A stretch of 25,386 bases of DNA from Lysobacterales bacterium (GTDB taxonomy: Bacteria > Pseudomonadota > Gammaproteobacteria > Xanthomonadales > Marinicellaceae). The stretch lies in NCBI GenBank assembly GCA_026990095.1, contig JALSIL010000124.1, forward strand, positions 1 to 25,386. Reading direction: 5' to 3'. Shown one piece after another: positions 7,549 through 16,300 of this stretch. The position numbers were made by a program, and so were the translations under genes. The notes below the pieces were generated by a model. The model was not told the origin of the DNA and searched no databases. It saw nothing but the letters and a program-made list of their open reading frames with translations. Position 1 is the first letter of the stretch. Each line of letters opens with the position of its first letter.

Positions 7549-9741
7549 TTATGAAGCAGAGGGAGATGTTATTGTTTGTAATTTTTTAAAAATAGTTTTC
7601 AATACGGAATCAAAATATTTCTTCTTCTCTTTTTTGACAACAATAATATTCTTTCTTGCAATATCTATAGCAATTGCATTTAAGGATTTTTCATAAGGTT
7701 TGCTGCCCAATAACGTTACAAACAGTGCCTTATTACTAACAGGGCTAAACCAACTTAGCTTTCTTCTTATTTTCTGTCGTTGTTGATTAATAATAAAGTC
7801 AAACAATGTTCCATAGGGCATTAAACGAATTTTGGTTAATTCTGCCTTTTCTGCTTCAGTAAGGTCTCTTAATTCTTCTAACTTAACGGAACCCGCTTTT
7901 TTAGCATTGGTTTTATTTTTATTGATTGTCGCTACTTCTGATAGTTTTATGTCTTTAGTTAACGTGCCCGCAGTCGCTGCGTTGGCACATTCCTTAATAT
8001 TATTTAGAGTTCTGGACCTGTCATTTTCTGAAAAGCCCAGCTCGTCCATTGTTTGATCCAGGTGATGCAGTGACTCTATTTTTTGTTTTGGTGTTAACTC
8101 TTTAATTAATTGAGGGTTTGCCATTTTAGCAATAGTCGTTGAAGCATTAATGTTTTTGTGCCACTGTTCTGAATCTTCTCCATGCCTTAGCAAGGATAAT
8201 GTTAGAGAATCTTGAATAACGTATTTAATTACATTTTGGACAAATTCTGGAACGGCATTTTTTGCAACATTTTCAACCACTTCTTCAACCTTATGACGTG
8301 ATAGATTTAGTTTTTCTTTACCCTTTGCTGCATTTACCCATTTTTCTTCTGCCTTTTTTGCTCGTCTTTCTGTTAAACGCAAGTAACTTTCTAAATCTTC
8401 ATTCGCCATGTCAAAAGATTGTGGCGTGCCATTATACTCACTGGCAACACTTGAACTAAACTGATGCAGTTTTTTGACTACGGAAGTTCCGTGCCATTTT
8501 TGTGCGGCATAAATCAATTTTTCTAGGTATTGTCGAGCTGGGTGGCTCGGGTTATTAAAAAATTGCTCGTCTGTTATGGATGTTCGAATTAGTGGTATAT
8601 TTATGGCATTAAGAGACGATAAAATATTTCCATCTATTGAGTTATCTGCTTTGACTTGTTCATAAAACATGCCCATTACATCAAAGGAGTTTTGTTGTTG
8701 GGGCGTTAAAGTTGGGTAATAAATACCTGTTTCATTTTTAACGTCATCTAAAATCATTTCTTTTAATTTATCTATTTCAGTTCCACCAGCAGCAACACTG
8801 GTTACTTTTGATAAATTATTAAGAACTTGATCCATCATTGAATTATCAATATTTGATGCCTGGTTTCCTTGGTTGCTTGGCACTCTGCTTTGATTCATCA
8901 AATCAAAAATGGATTTAACTAACTCAGAAGAATTTGTCGAACCACTTAAGCCCCCCGATTCTCCTTGTGTTCCCTGAAAAACATTGCTAGTATTTACTGT
9001 CGGTGAATTGGCTTGATGTATGCTGGGTTGGTCTTGTTGTTGATTTATGCCATGAGAATCCCCATGTGCCTGAGTAATTCGCTTATTTTTGCTCGCATGA
9101 GATTTAGCCACTTTCTTTTTAATGTTGGGTAAGATTCCAGCATCAACAAACTTTTTATCAATAATATCATACAATGTGTGTAAATTTTTATTCAATTCCT
9201 TTTTCAAAATTTCTATTATTGATACCTTAGTCAATATATTTGCTTCTAGCGCTTCAAGGGTCTGACTGTATATCCAGCAAATTGAAGTGACACCAAAAGG
9301 CATATTGGCTTTAGTTATATTTCGAGAAGCAAAAAGAATTTTTAGTCTCTTCTCAAGTGCATAGAGGTAATTGGAGAATCTGATATCTAGTACCGATTCT
9401 AATTGTGTAAAAGCCAAGCTAATTTCCAGTTCCTCATCTTCAACTAAGGACAAGCTAATTTCATCATTGGATAAACTAATTTGTTCAGTTATGCTATCAG
9501 GCATACTTTTGGTAATATCACCCAATACATTTATAATATGGCTTTGGTTCTTCTTTAACGCATTATATTGCTCAAACAACTGGGTTTCTTGCTGATTCGA
9601 GGATGCATTTTCTGCTTGCTGAAACAAGTTCTCCAGAGTCTTTTCACAAGCTATTGAAAGCGATTTTTCCAAACAATTTTGAAAAGGAACTAGACTACTG
9701 GTTATGAGGTTGTTGTGTCCGATTCGAGATGATATTCTCAT
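7549..9741 (-). CDS. DUF1631 family protein
   Basis: This is a 730-residue soluble, largely helical protein. The C-terminal part (about 640-720) carries the family pattern: a PYGTLFDF segment, then RRKLSWFSPVSNKALFVTLLG, then IAIDIARKNIIV. DUF1631 proteins of similar length occur in many gammaproteobacteria. A low-complexity Gln/Ser/Asn/Gly linker (about 220-300) separates an N-terminal helical domain from the core. The biochemical function is unknown to me. The PilZ protein encoded 29 bases downstream suggests a cyclic-di-GMP connection, which is inference. The ATG at 9741 has an AGGG ribosome site 8 bases upstream. Confidence 0.8.
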   Translation of the reverse strand: MRISSRIGHNNLITSSLVPFQNCLEKSLSIACEKTLENLFQQAENASSNQQETQLFEQYNALKKNQSHIINVLGDITKSMPDSITEQISLSNDEISLSLVEDEELEISLAFTQLESVLDIRFSNYLYALEKRLKILFASRNITKANMPFGVTSICWIYSQTLEALEANILTKVSIIEILKKELNKNLHTLYDIIDKKFVDAGILPNIKKKVAKSHASKNKRITQAHGDSHGINQQQDQPSIHQANSPTVNTSNVFQGTQGESGGLSGSTNSSELVKSIFDLMNQSRVPSNQGNQASNIDNSMMDQVLNNLSKVTSVAAGGTEIDKLKEMILDDVKNETGIYYPTLTPQQQNSFDVMGMFYEQVKADNSIDGNILSSLNAINIPLIRTSITDEQFFNNPSHPARQYLEKLIYAAQKWHGTSVVKKLHQFSSSVASEYNGTPQSFDMANEDLESYLRLTERRAKKAEEKWVNAAKGKEKLNLSRHKVEEVVENVAKNAVPEFVQNVIKYVIQDSLTLSLLRHGEDSEQWHKNINASTTIAKMANPQLIKELTPKQKIESLHHLDQTMDELGFSENDRSRTLNNIKECANAATAGTLTKDIKLSEVATINKNKTNAKKAGSVKLEELRDLTEAEKAELTKIRLMPYGTLFDFIINQQRQKIRRKLSWFSPVSNKALFVTLLGSKPYEKSLNAIAIDIARKNIIVVKKEKKKYFDSVLKTIFKKLQTITSPSAS

Positions 9742-9753
9742 ATATTACCCTAT

Positions 9754-9786
9754 TTATTATTACCTGTTATAGCTTTGAAGTGTCAA
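9754..9786 (-). promoter_or_regulatory. Candidate promoter of the DUF1631-PilZ operon
   Basis: On the minus strand a consensus -35 hexamer TTGACA (9786-9781) is followed 18 bases later by TAATAA (9762-9757), within a run of TAA repeats, giving a start about 20-30 bases before the DUF1631 ATG. The -35 matches fully; the -10 is only partial. The upstream neighbour ends in a hairpin just behind it, consistent with a new transcription unit. Confidence 0.4.
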
Positions 9787-9790
9787 ATAT

Positions 9791-9830
9791 TTATGCCTAA
9801 GAAAGGTAATCAAATCCTTCTTAGGCATAA
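9791..9830 (-). terminator. Hairpin after the sulfide:quinone oxidoreductase gene
   Basis: Perfect 13-bp arms (9791-9803 and 9818-9830, containing TTATGCCTAAGAA and its complement) enclose a 14-base loop. It begins 10 bases after the minus-strand stop of the oxidoreductase gene. The tract that follows on the minus strand is A/T-rich rather than a clean T-run. A terminator is the best reading; it also abuts the -35 of the next operon. Confidence 0.65.
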
Positions 9831-9839
9831 TTTTGCAAC

Positions 9840-11111
9840 TTACTTTAGTCTCTTAATTTTCATCATGCCCAAGATATATCGCTCAAACAAAGAATCTGTT
9901 GATCCAGTTTTGACCTTACGCATAAAATATTTTTCAAAAGCGATTTTAGCTAAATGCACCCATTTGCCTTTTTTCGCCCATGTAGTGTTACGAGGAGGAA
10001 TCTGAGGCAATGCAACAAAAGCCACACCCGTATCCCCCAAATCTGCTAAACAAATGGCATTCCAAGTTGCTTTATGAGAAGGTTCTTTGCCTTCTAATTC
10101 TGCCTTAATGTTTTTTGCAGCAGCCGTTACCATTGATTCTATCATGTATCCCGTTTTGGGTGCGCCTGTTGGTACGGGTGTTGCCTCAACTGGTGGAATT
10201 GCAACGCAAACACCTGCTGAATAGATGTTTTTAAACTTTGGATTTCTTTGGTGTTCATCAATTAATACAAATCCACGTGGGTTATTCAAACCCTCAACAT
10301 CCATCACTGCATCCACACCTAAAAAGGCTGGAAGCATCATGGAAAAGTTAAAATCAAGTTCGTGCTTCTTATAATCCTCACCTTTACCGTCAACTTCGGT
10401 AACAAACATTTTTCCTTGTTCAATTTTGTCTACTTTAGCATTGGTAATCCATTTAATATGCCTATCACGCATAACCGATTCCATTAGCCCTTTTGAGTCA
10501 CCTACACCGCCTAATCCCAAGTGTCCAATATAGGGTTCTGCCGTAACAAATGTCATTGGCACTTGATCACGAATGCCTCGTTTACGTAAGTCTGTATCAA
10601 CAATCATTGCAAATTCATATGCAGGACCATAACAACTCGCCCCTTGGACGGCTCCAATAACAATCGGGCCAGGATTTTCTAAAAACTTTTGGTATTCTTC
10701 CCACGCTTGTTCGGAGTGCTCCAATGTGCAAATAGATTGCGTGTGCCCATCAATTGGACCCAAACCTTCGACTTCGTGAAAGGCCAATTTTGGCCCCGTG
10801 GTGATAACTAAATAATCGTATTCTACGACTTCACCGTCATCTAAAATCATTTTGTTATTTGCAGCATCAATTTTCTTAGCGCCACTGGTTTTAAAATCAA
10901 TTTTTTTCTTTTTCATGTATTTGGTTAAATCAACTGAAATTTTTTCTGATTTTGACCAGCCGACTGCAGCCCACGGATTGGAAGGAGTGAAACAAAATTT
11001 TTCACCTTTATTGACTAAGGTAACTTGGTGCTCTTTATTTAATTCTTTGCGCAAATCATAAGCGGCTGGAACGCCACCAATGCCTGCGCCTAATACGACG
11101 ATATGACTCAT
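9840..11111 (-). CDS. sqr: Sulfide:quinone oxidoreductase (FAD-dependent)
   Basis: This 423-residue flavoprotein is likely to oxidise sulfide to polysulfide or persulfide and pass electrons to the quinone pool at the membrane surface. The N-terminal Rossmann motif GAGIGG is at 8-13; YDYLVITTGPK (98-108) is the second FAD/NAD-type strand. Three cysteines sit where SQR has them: C128 in SICTLEHS, C160 in GASCYGPAYEF, and C302 in YSAGVCVA. The last two match the redox-active pair that carries the sulfur bridge. The C-terminal region (about 385-420) has basic and aromatic residues suited to membrane contact. GAGAGAT precedes the ATG as ribosome site. The persulfide dioxygenase encoded upstream on the same strand supports the assignment. 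NADH dehydrogenase-like relatives are less likely because of the cysteines. Confidence 0.85.
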   Translation of the reverse strand: MSHIVVLGAGIGGVPAAYDLRKELNKEHQVTLVNKGEKFCFTPSNPWAAVGWSKSEKISVDLTKYMKKKKIDFKTSGAKKIDAANNKMILDDGEVVEYDYLVITTGPKLAFHEVEGLGPIDGHTQSICTLEHSEQAWEEYQKFLENPGPIVIGAVQGASCYGPAYEFAMIVDTDLRKRGIRDQVPMTFVTAEPYIGHLGLGGVGDSKGLMESVMRDRHIKWITNAKVDKIEQGKMFVTEVDGKGEDYKKHELDFNFSMMLPAFLGVDAVMDVEGLNNPRGFVLIDEHQRNPKFKNIYSAGVCVAIPPVEATPVPTGAPKTGYMIESMVTAAAKNIKAELEGKEPSHKATWNAICLADLGDTGVAFVALPQIPPRNTTWAKKGKWVHLAKIAFEKYFMRKVKTGSTDSLFERYILGMMKIKRLK

Positions 11112-11227
11112 TTTTATCTCTCTATTTTAATTTATATGATTGTTTTAAACTAAACTTGTGCTTGTTCCCCAGTGCTCAAACACGCCTTTAAGTAACTTTC
11201 TAGTTTTTATTAATTAGGAGCTTTTTT

Positions 11228-11233
11228 ATTATA
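11228..11233 (-). promoter_or_regulatory. Candidate -10 element upstream of the SQR gene
   Basis: The 206-base gap between the persulfide dioxygenase stop and the SQR start contains a perfect minus-strand TATAAT at 11233-11228. The nearest -35-like TTGCCA is about 20 bases upstream, slightly too far. SQR may thus have its own promoter as well as read-through from the upstream gene. I saw no strong terminator hairpin in this gap. Confidence 0.3.
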
Positions 11234-11317
11234 ATTGGCCTCCTTAACCAATAGTGGCAATGATTGTAACACAGCAAAAAGGTTAATTAAACCCTAATTC
11301 CTATTGTAACTTTATCG

Positions 11318-12190
11318 TTAAGACCCTTTCCCAAGTGTATTGATAGGAATTTTCAAATAACGGCATCCATTAGATTCAGGCTCTGGGAAATTGCCTGCCC
11401 GAATATTGACTTGTATGGATGGAATAATAAGTTTAGGTTGATTTAACTGTGCATCACGTTGTTCACGCATTCTTATGAAATCTTCTATTTTTGTTGTACG
11501 AGTTATGTGTTTGTTTTCAGTTTGTTGAACAGAAGACAGAAACCACGCCAGTGGTTTGCGTTGATTGGGAGGGTAGTCATGGCATAAATATAATTTTTTT
11601 TCTTCACCCAAAGCATATAATTTTTGCACTGAATCAAACAGCTTTTGTGCATTTCCACCAGGAAAATCACAGCGTGCAGAACCATAATCAGGAGAAAAAA
11701 GCGTATCCCCAATAAAAACACAATCTCCGCAAATAAAGCTCATGCTATCATTGGTATGCCCTGGTGTGTGCAAAACTTTAATTTGAAGATTGCCACACCT
11801 TATTTTATCACCATCTTTAAGCAAAAGATTAAATTGCGATCCATCTGTTCTAAAACTTTCATCAAGGTTGAAAATGCTTTTGAATATTTCTTGCACTCTT
11901 TGAATGCCCTCACCTATTGCCACGGGTGCTTTGGTTTTGCTCGTGACATAAGCTGCTGACGTGAGGTGGTCGGCATGTGCGTGAGTTTCTAACACGTGCT
12001 GCACTATTAATCCTTTGTGCTTAATATACAGCAGAACTTCATCAATAAATTGTGTTGAAGTATTGGCATTATTAGCGTTGTAGTCCAATACTGGATCAAT
12101 GATTGCTGCCTTTTTTGTTTCAGGGCAAATCACAACATGTGTCCAAGTAAATGTCTCTTTATGGTAAAAACTCTTAACTTTTGGGTTCAA
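11318..12190 (-). CDS. blh: Persulfide dioxygenase, Blh/ETHE1-like metallo-beta-lactamase fold
   Basis: This 290-residue enzyme likely oxidises glutathione persulfide to sulfite with a single iron. Metal-site motifs are in order: THAHADH (69-75), HTPGH (141-145), GDTLF with D162, and CHDYPP with H204. The segment SPDYGSARCDFPGG and the C-terminal IIPSIQVNIRAGNFPEP match the Blh branch found in BigR-regulated operons better than human ETHE1. No rhodanese domain is fused. The start is a TTG at 12190 with AAGGA 8 bases upstream; no ATG exists nearby and the N-terminus matches the family. It lies upstream of sqr on the same strand and divergent from the TauE/SafE gene, forming a sulfide detoxification set. 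Confidence 0.85.
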   Translation of the reverse strand: MNPKVKSFYHKETFTWTHVVICPETKKAAIIDPVLDYNANNANTSTQFIDEVLLYIKHKGLIVQHVLETHAHADHLTSAAYVTSKTKAPVAIGEGIQRVQEIFKSIFNLDESFRTDGSQFNLLLKDGDKIRCGNLQIKVLHTPGHTNDSMSFICGDCVFIGDTLFSPDYGSARCDFPGGNAQKLFDSVQKLYALGEEKKLYLCHDYPPNQRKPLAWFLSSVQQTENKHITRTTKIEDFIRMREQRDAQLNQPKLIIPSIQVNIRAGNFPEPESNGCRYLKIPINTLGKGS

Positions 12191-12202
12191 ATTGAAATTC
12201 CT

Positions 12203-12231
12203 TTGTTTGTATCAGGGTATTATATTAGAAT
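12203..12231 (+). promoter_or_regulatory. Candidate rightward promoter of the TauE/SafE gene
   Basis: TTGTTT (12203-12208) and TAGAAT (12226-12231) are 17 bases apart, about 29 bases before the ATG at 12260. It overlaps the leftward promoter, so one bound repressor could shut both. Confidence 0.45.
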
Positions 12232-12247
12232 GTGCTAATTTAAGCAA
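12219..12247 (-). promoter_or_regulatory. Candidate leftward promoter of the persulfide dioxygenase gene
   Basis: On the minus strand TTGCTT (12247-12242) and a perfect TATAAT (12224-12219) are 17 bases apart, giving a transcript leader of about 20 bases with the AAGGA ribosome site. The -10 is strong and the -35 weak, as expected for a regulated promoter. It overlaps the rightward promoter of the exporter gene. Confidence 0.5.
12224..12239. promoter_or_regulatory. Inverted repeat between divergent sulfur genes, candidate operator
   Basis: ATTAG and CTAAT form 5-base arms around the 6-base centre AATGTG. The repeat covers the -10 of the rightward promoter and the spacer of the leftward one. 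Related blh clusters are controlled by the ArsR-family persulfide sensor BigR, which binds an A/T-rich palindrome overlapping the promoter. No bigR-like gene lies in this window, so the regulator would be encoded elsewhere. The assignment is inference. Confidence 0.4.
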
Positions 12248-12259
12248 ATGAGTCACTAA

Positions 12260-13033
12260 ATGATTTTAGGTTGGATAGGTGCACTTTTTATTGGAATATC
12301 TCTTGGATTGATTGGTTCTGGAGGCTCAATTCTTACCGTTCCTGTCTTGGTGTATCTGTTTGGACAAGATGAAAAAGTTGCCATTGCAGGCTCGCTTGCT
12401 ATCGTTGGCACCATTGCCTTAGCTGGAGGATTGGCTTATTTGAAAAATAATTTAGTGAACTGGAAAACCCTCTTTTTATTGGGTTTCCCAAGCATGCTTG
12501 CCACCTATTTTGGTGCTCTGCTTGCTGCTTACATTCCTGGTATTATTCAATTGATAATTTTTGCTTTCATCATGTTCGTAGCCGCCTTAAGCATGTTTAA
12601 CTCGAGAAACATTGGCACTGAGCCACACAAAATGCAAGCAAATAAAATTATTGTTAGCGGTCTTTTGGTTGGCGTTATTACTGGAGTTGTTGGTGTTGGC
12701 GGTGGCTTTTTAATCGTTCCTGCATTGGTGTTAATGGCTGGTTTATCTATGCGCAACGCCATCGCCACCAGCTTGTTTATTATTGCCATTAATTCCTATA
12801 CAGGGTTCGTCAAATATTATTTCATCCTTAAACAAAACAAGCTATTATTAGATTGGAGAATCATCATCTTGGTTGCCGTTATTGGAATTATTGGAACCTT
12901 TGTTGGAAAACTTATCTGCTACAAAGTAGCACAAGTAAAATTAAAAATTTACTTTGCTTATTTTCTATTATTAATGGCGGTTTTTATTCTGTATAAAGAG
13001 ACACCAAAAGCACTTGGTCTATTCACGAGTTAG
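12260..13033 (+). CDS. Sulfite/organosulfonate exporter, TauE/SafE family
   Basis: This 257-residue membrane protein has about eight hydrophobic segments arranged as two repeats. Each repeat opens with the glycine-rich family motif: GLIGSGGSILTVPVLVY near residue 17-33 and GVVGVGGGFLIVPALVL near 140-157. TauE/SafE proteins export sulfite or related anions. Next to a persulfide dioxygenase, whose product is sulfite, a sulfite exporter is the natural reading. The ATG at 12260 has no strong ribosome site; an upstream ATG at 12248 opens only a three-codon frame ending in TAA. Confidence 0.85.
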   Translation: MILGWIGALFIGISLGLIGSGGSILTVPVLVYLFGQDEKVAIAGSLAIVGTIALAGGLAYLKNNLVNWKTLFLLGFPSMLATYFGALLAAYIPGIIQLIIFAFIMFVAALSMFNSRNIGTEPHKMQANKIIVSGLLVGVITGVVGVGGGFLIVPALVLMAGLSMRNAIATSLFIIAINSYTGFVKYYFILKQNKLLLDWRIIILVAVIGIIGTFVGKLICYKVAQVKLKIYFAYFLLLMAVFILYKETPKALGLFTS

Positions 13034-13071
13034 TACATAGATGGACAGCCCCCTTCAGGTCAAGTCTTATT

Positions 13072-13285
13072 TCATTTTTTAGTTAAAATAAAATCAGGGT
13101 TATAGGCGCTATTTGTTGTTAGCATCGCCCATATAATCCGTGCCATTTTATGAGCAACAGCAACATAAGCTTTGCGTTGCCGCCCGCAATAGCTGTCCCA
13201 ACATTGAATCTTTATGGTTTAATTGTTCTAACATTGCTTCTGTTGGTGTTTTTTGCCTTAAAGGTTCATAAAAAGGAGTAAAGCT
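13072..13285 (-). pseudogene. Decayed IS110-type transposase, C-terminal remnant
   Basis: On the minus strand, a frame ending at the TGA at 13074-13072 reads YCGRQRKAYVAVAHKMAR followed by IIWAMLTTNSAYNPDF, the C-terminal signature of IS110/IS1111 transposases. Upstream, near 13190-13200, that frame loses sense. A second frame continues to about 13285 with FYEPLRQKTPTEAMLEQL, which implies a frameshift or internal deletion. The rest of the transposase, including the DEDD catalytic domain, is absent. The roughly 40 bases beyond the stop (13034-13071) probably include the old element end. The first segment is assigned firmly, the second only tentatively. Confidence 0.7.
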
Positions 13286-13317
13286 CGTCGTTTTTATAAA
13301 AATCATACTGAACTACT

Positions 13318-13346
13318 TTCAAATTTGAACCGTTGTGCTATATAAT
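13318..13346 (+). promoter_or_regulatory. Candidate promoter of the secreted protease gene
   Basis: A perfect TATAAT at 13341-13346 is preceded, 17 bases upstream, by TTCAAA (13318-13323), a partial -35 match. The transcript would start near 13353, giving a 20-base leader that includes the GAGGG ribosome site at 13365-13369. The promoter lies just beyond the transposase remnant. Confidence 0.5.
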
Positions 13347-13373
13347 CTTTTAAAAATTTAAAATGAGGGTTAT

Positions 13374-16300
13374 ATGAAAGTTATTAATACGATTTTGAAA
13401 GGGGCAAGCGTTGCACTCTTACTTGCTGGGTCAACTGCATTTTCCAATACAATTAATGCAAGTATTCAAACACCTAGCACTGTTAAACAGGCGGCATCTG
13501 CCTCTGATAAACTGGTTTTGGCCACAGGAATTTTTGATCCAACTATCCAACAATTGGATTTTTCGAGTACTAACATTAATAACAGCAGATCTTCACGATA
13601 CGGAATCGTCCAATTCTTCGATAAAAAAACAGACTTTAACTGGTTAGAGGCTCATGGATTTGTTGTTATCTCAAGCTTGCCTAACAACGCTTTTTTGGTT
13701 AACTGGTCGAATCAAGATAAAAACAAATTAAGCAGTAACCCAAATATTCGTTGGTACGGAGCCTTTCAATCAGGCTATAAAGTCTCTCCACCTTTATGGG
13801 CTGCCAACAGACCAACGCAAAACAGTTATGCGTTATCTATTCACACCTTTAAAGATGCCAAAAACTTTAGTTTAACTGCTTTAATTAAGAAATACTTTCC
13901 TCAAGTTAAGAAGTTAAAATCCACCATTCCGAATGGCTATAACAACTATACAATAGATGTCAGTGCGTCTGATTTAGATAATGTCATTAATAAACTCATT
14001 GCCATTGAAGACATTCAATGGATTAATCTATACCACAAGGAAAAGTTTTTTAACACGGAGGCTGTTTCGGCAACCCAAGCCACCTCATCATCTGGTGGTA
14101 CTGCATCTAATGACAATTACATCCCAACAACCACACCTATTTGGGATCAAGGCATTTATGGTTCTGGGCAAATTGTTGGTATTGCTGACTCTGGTTTAGA
14201 CAGAAATGAAGATTGGTTTGTTCACCTTAACAAAGGTGCAGGAGTGATAACTGCTATTACTGATGCCGAAGATGTCAATCCACCACTTGTTGGAACCTTA
14301 CACAACAGCAATAAGGTTATCGCTTATTGGACAATGCCTGGTGCAACCGCTTATGACAACGGCACGTTTCATGGCACTCATACTTCAGGCTCTATTGCAG
14401 GTGATCGATTAGGCAGTATTGGCACAGGTCCAGCTGGTTCTGTATCTAGCCCAACTTCACATGGTTACGATAATGATGATGGCATGGCACCCAATGCTCA
14501 AATTTTATTTGATGACATTGGCAGTGCCAGCGGGCTAACTGGTGCGGGTTCTACTCCTATGTGGCAGCAGGCTTTTGCTGGTGGTGCTGCTATCCACTCC
14601 AATAGCTACGGTGCAACAACTCTTGGAGAATATGTCGGATCAGATGCTCGAGCTGATGAAGCCTTACGCGGGTTAGAAGACATGATAATCTTATTTGCTG
14701 CGGGCAATGATGATGGTCAAGTCAATACCACTTCGTCACCAGGCAATGCAAAAAATGTAATCACTGTTGGTGCTTTATTGCATGGAAATAGTTCTTCTGT
14801 TGCTTTTTTCTCAAATAAAGGTCCGACAAATGATGGACGTTTAAAGCCAGATGTCTCTGCAACAGGCACAAGCATTGAGTCCGCAGCAGGAGACTCCAAC
14901 AACTCTAGCGTGGTTGATAGCCCTTCACGACGGACAACCAGTGGCACATCAATGTCAACGCCAATTACCGCAGGGTCAACGGCTTTATTAAGGCAGTATT
15001 TCACCGATGGATTTTACCCAACGGGCAGTAAAGTTGCTGCCGATGCACACACGCCAACTGGTCCACTGATGAAAGCCGTTTTATTAAATGGAACAAACAC
15101 GGATGGGGGCTTTTTTGCCAACAATATTGGTTGGGGTCGTGTCTGGCTTGAAAACTCTTTGTATTTTTCAGGGGAAGCCAAAAGGTTGCGTTTTTGGGAG
15201 ATTACTAACAACAATGGCTTACAAACGGGTCAACAATTTTCAGTTAATCTTGGCGTGCAACCTGGTGAAGAGTTTAGAGCAACTTTGGTTTGGTATGATT
15301 TAGCAGGCCCTACAGGCTCTGCAGTTACCCTTGTTAATAACCTTGATTTATCTGTTACGGTTGGTGGCAACACTTATTTAGCCAACAACTTCACTGCCAA
15401 CAATTCCATAACTGGTGGCAGTGCTGATGCCATTAACACGGTAGAGCAAGTCAGGTTTTCTGCTCCTGTTGCTGGCACTTATACTATTAAAGTCGATGCA
15501 ACAAACATCCCTGGAAACGGAACACCTAATTCGGATAAACAAGGTTTTGCTCTTGTAGTATCTGGTAATTTAGCCTCTGGTGGAGTCGTTCCGCCTAACC
15601 CAACCGACCCAAGCGGCTTAACAGCGACAGCCAATGGTTTAACCGGTATTGATTTGTCGTGGAGTGATGTTTCAGCAGACTATGACAGTTATGAAATTTA
15701 CCGTTTACAAGGCACTTGTGCATCATCTGATCAGACAACCATGCGCTATCTTGGGCAATCTCCCACCAACTCGTTTACTGATACATCCACAATAGGAGGT
15801 TATTCTTACAGCTATAAAGTCAGGGCATTTTCCGATGATTTAATCAGTGCATACACTAATTGTATTGACGTTGTTTCACAGCAGGCGTGTTTGCTACCAC
15901 CAGTATTTGACCAAAACAGTGTTAAAGTTGCTAGTAACCTCAATGATTTTTGCCAAATTGGTTTAACATGGGATTCGGCAAGCAGCAGTTGCCCTGCCGC
16001 CAATAATGTCAAATACAATGTCTACCGTTCAACAACACACAATTTTACCCCAAATGCGGGCAGTTTGTTGGCAACAACGGGCGTTAATGCCATTGGTTTT
16101 AATGACACAACTACCGTTTCGGGACAACCATATTACTATATCGTCAAAGCCGAAGACAACACAACCACGGGGGCAGGTCCCAACAGTGGCAATGAGTCAA
16201 TTGAAGTAAAAGAGGTGGCATCAACTTCTTTGGCAACAATAACAGTAGAAGGAACAATTGTTGATGATGCGGATAACTTAACGCTTATGGATTTGAACTC

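Noticed and set aside
7832..9595. Several plus-strand frames of 65-74 codons across the DUF1631 gene
   Set aside because: All are antisense to the 730-residue frame, lack ribosome sites and have no recognisable domains.
9775..10005. 76-codon plus-strand frame at the 3' end of the SQR gene
   Set aside because: It lies mostly antisense to a well-supported gene and through its terminator; it is a shadow frame.
11491..11959. Frames of 72-104 codons on both strands inside the persulfide dioxygenase gene
   Set aside because: The dioxygenase frame has all metal motifs in order; the others are out-of-frame readings.
12248..12259. ATG at 12248 as an upstream start or leader peptide for the TauE/SafE gene
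   Set aside because: It opens only ATG AGT CAC TAA; three codons without a ribosome site are not convincing as a regulatory leader.
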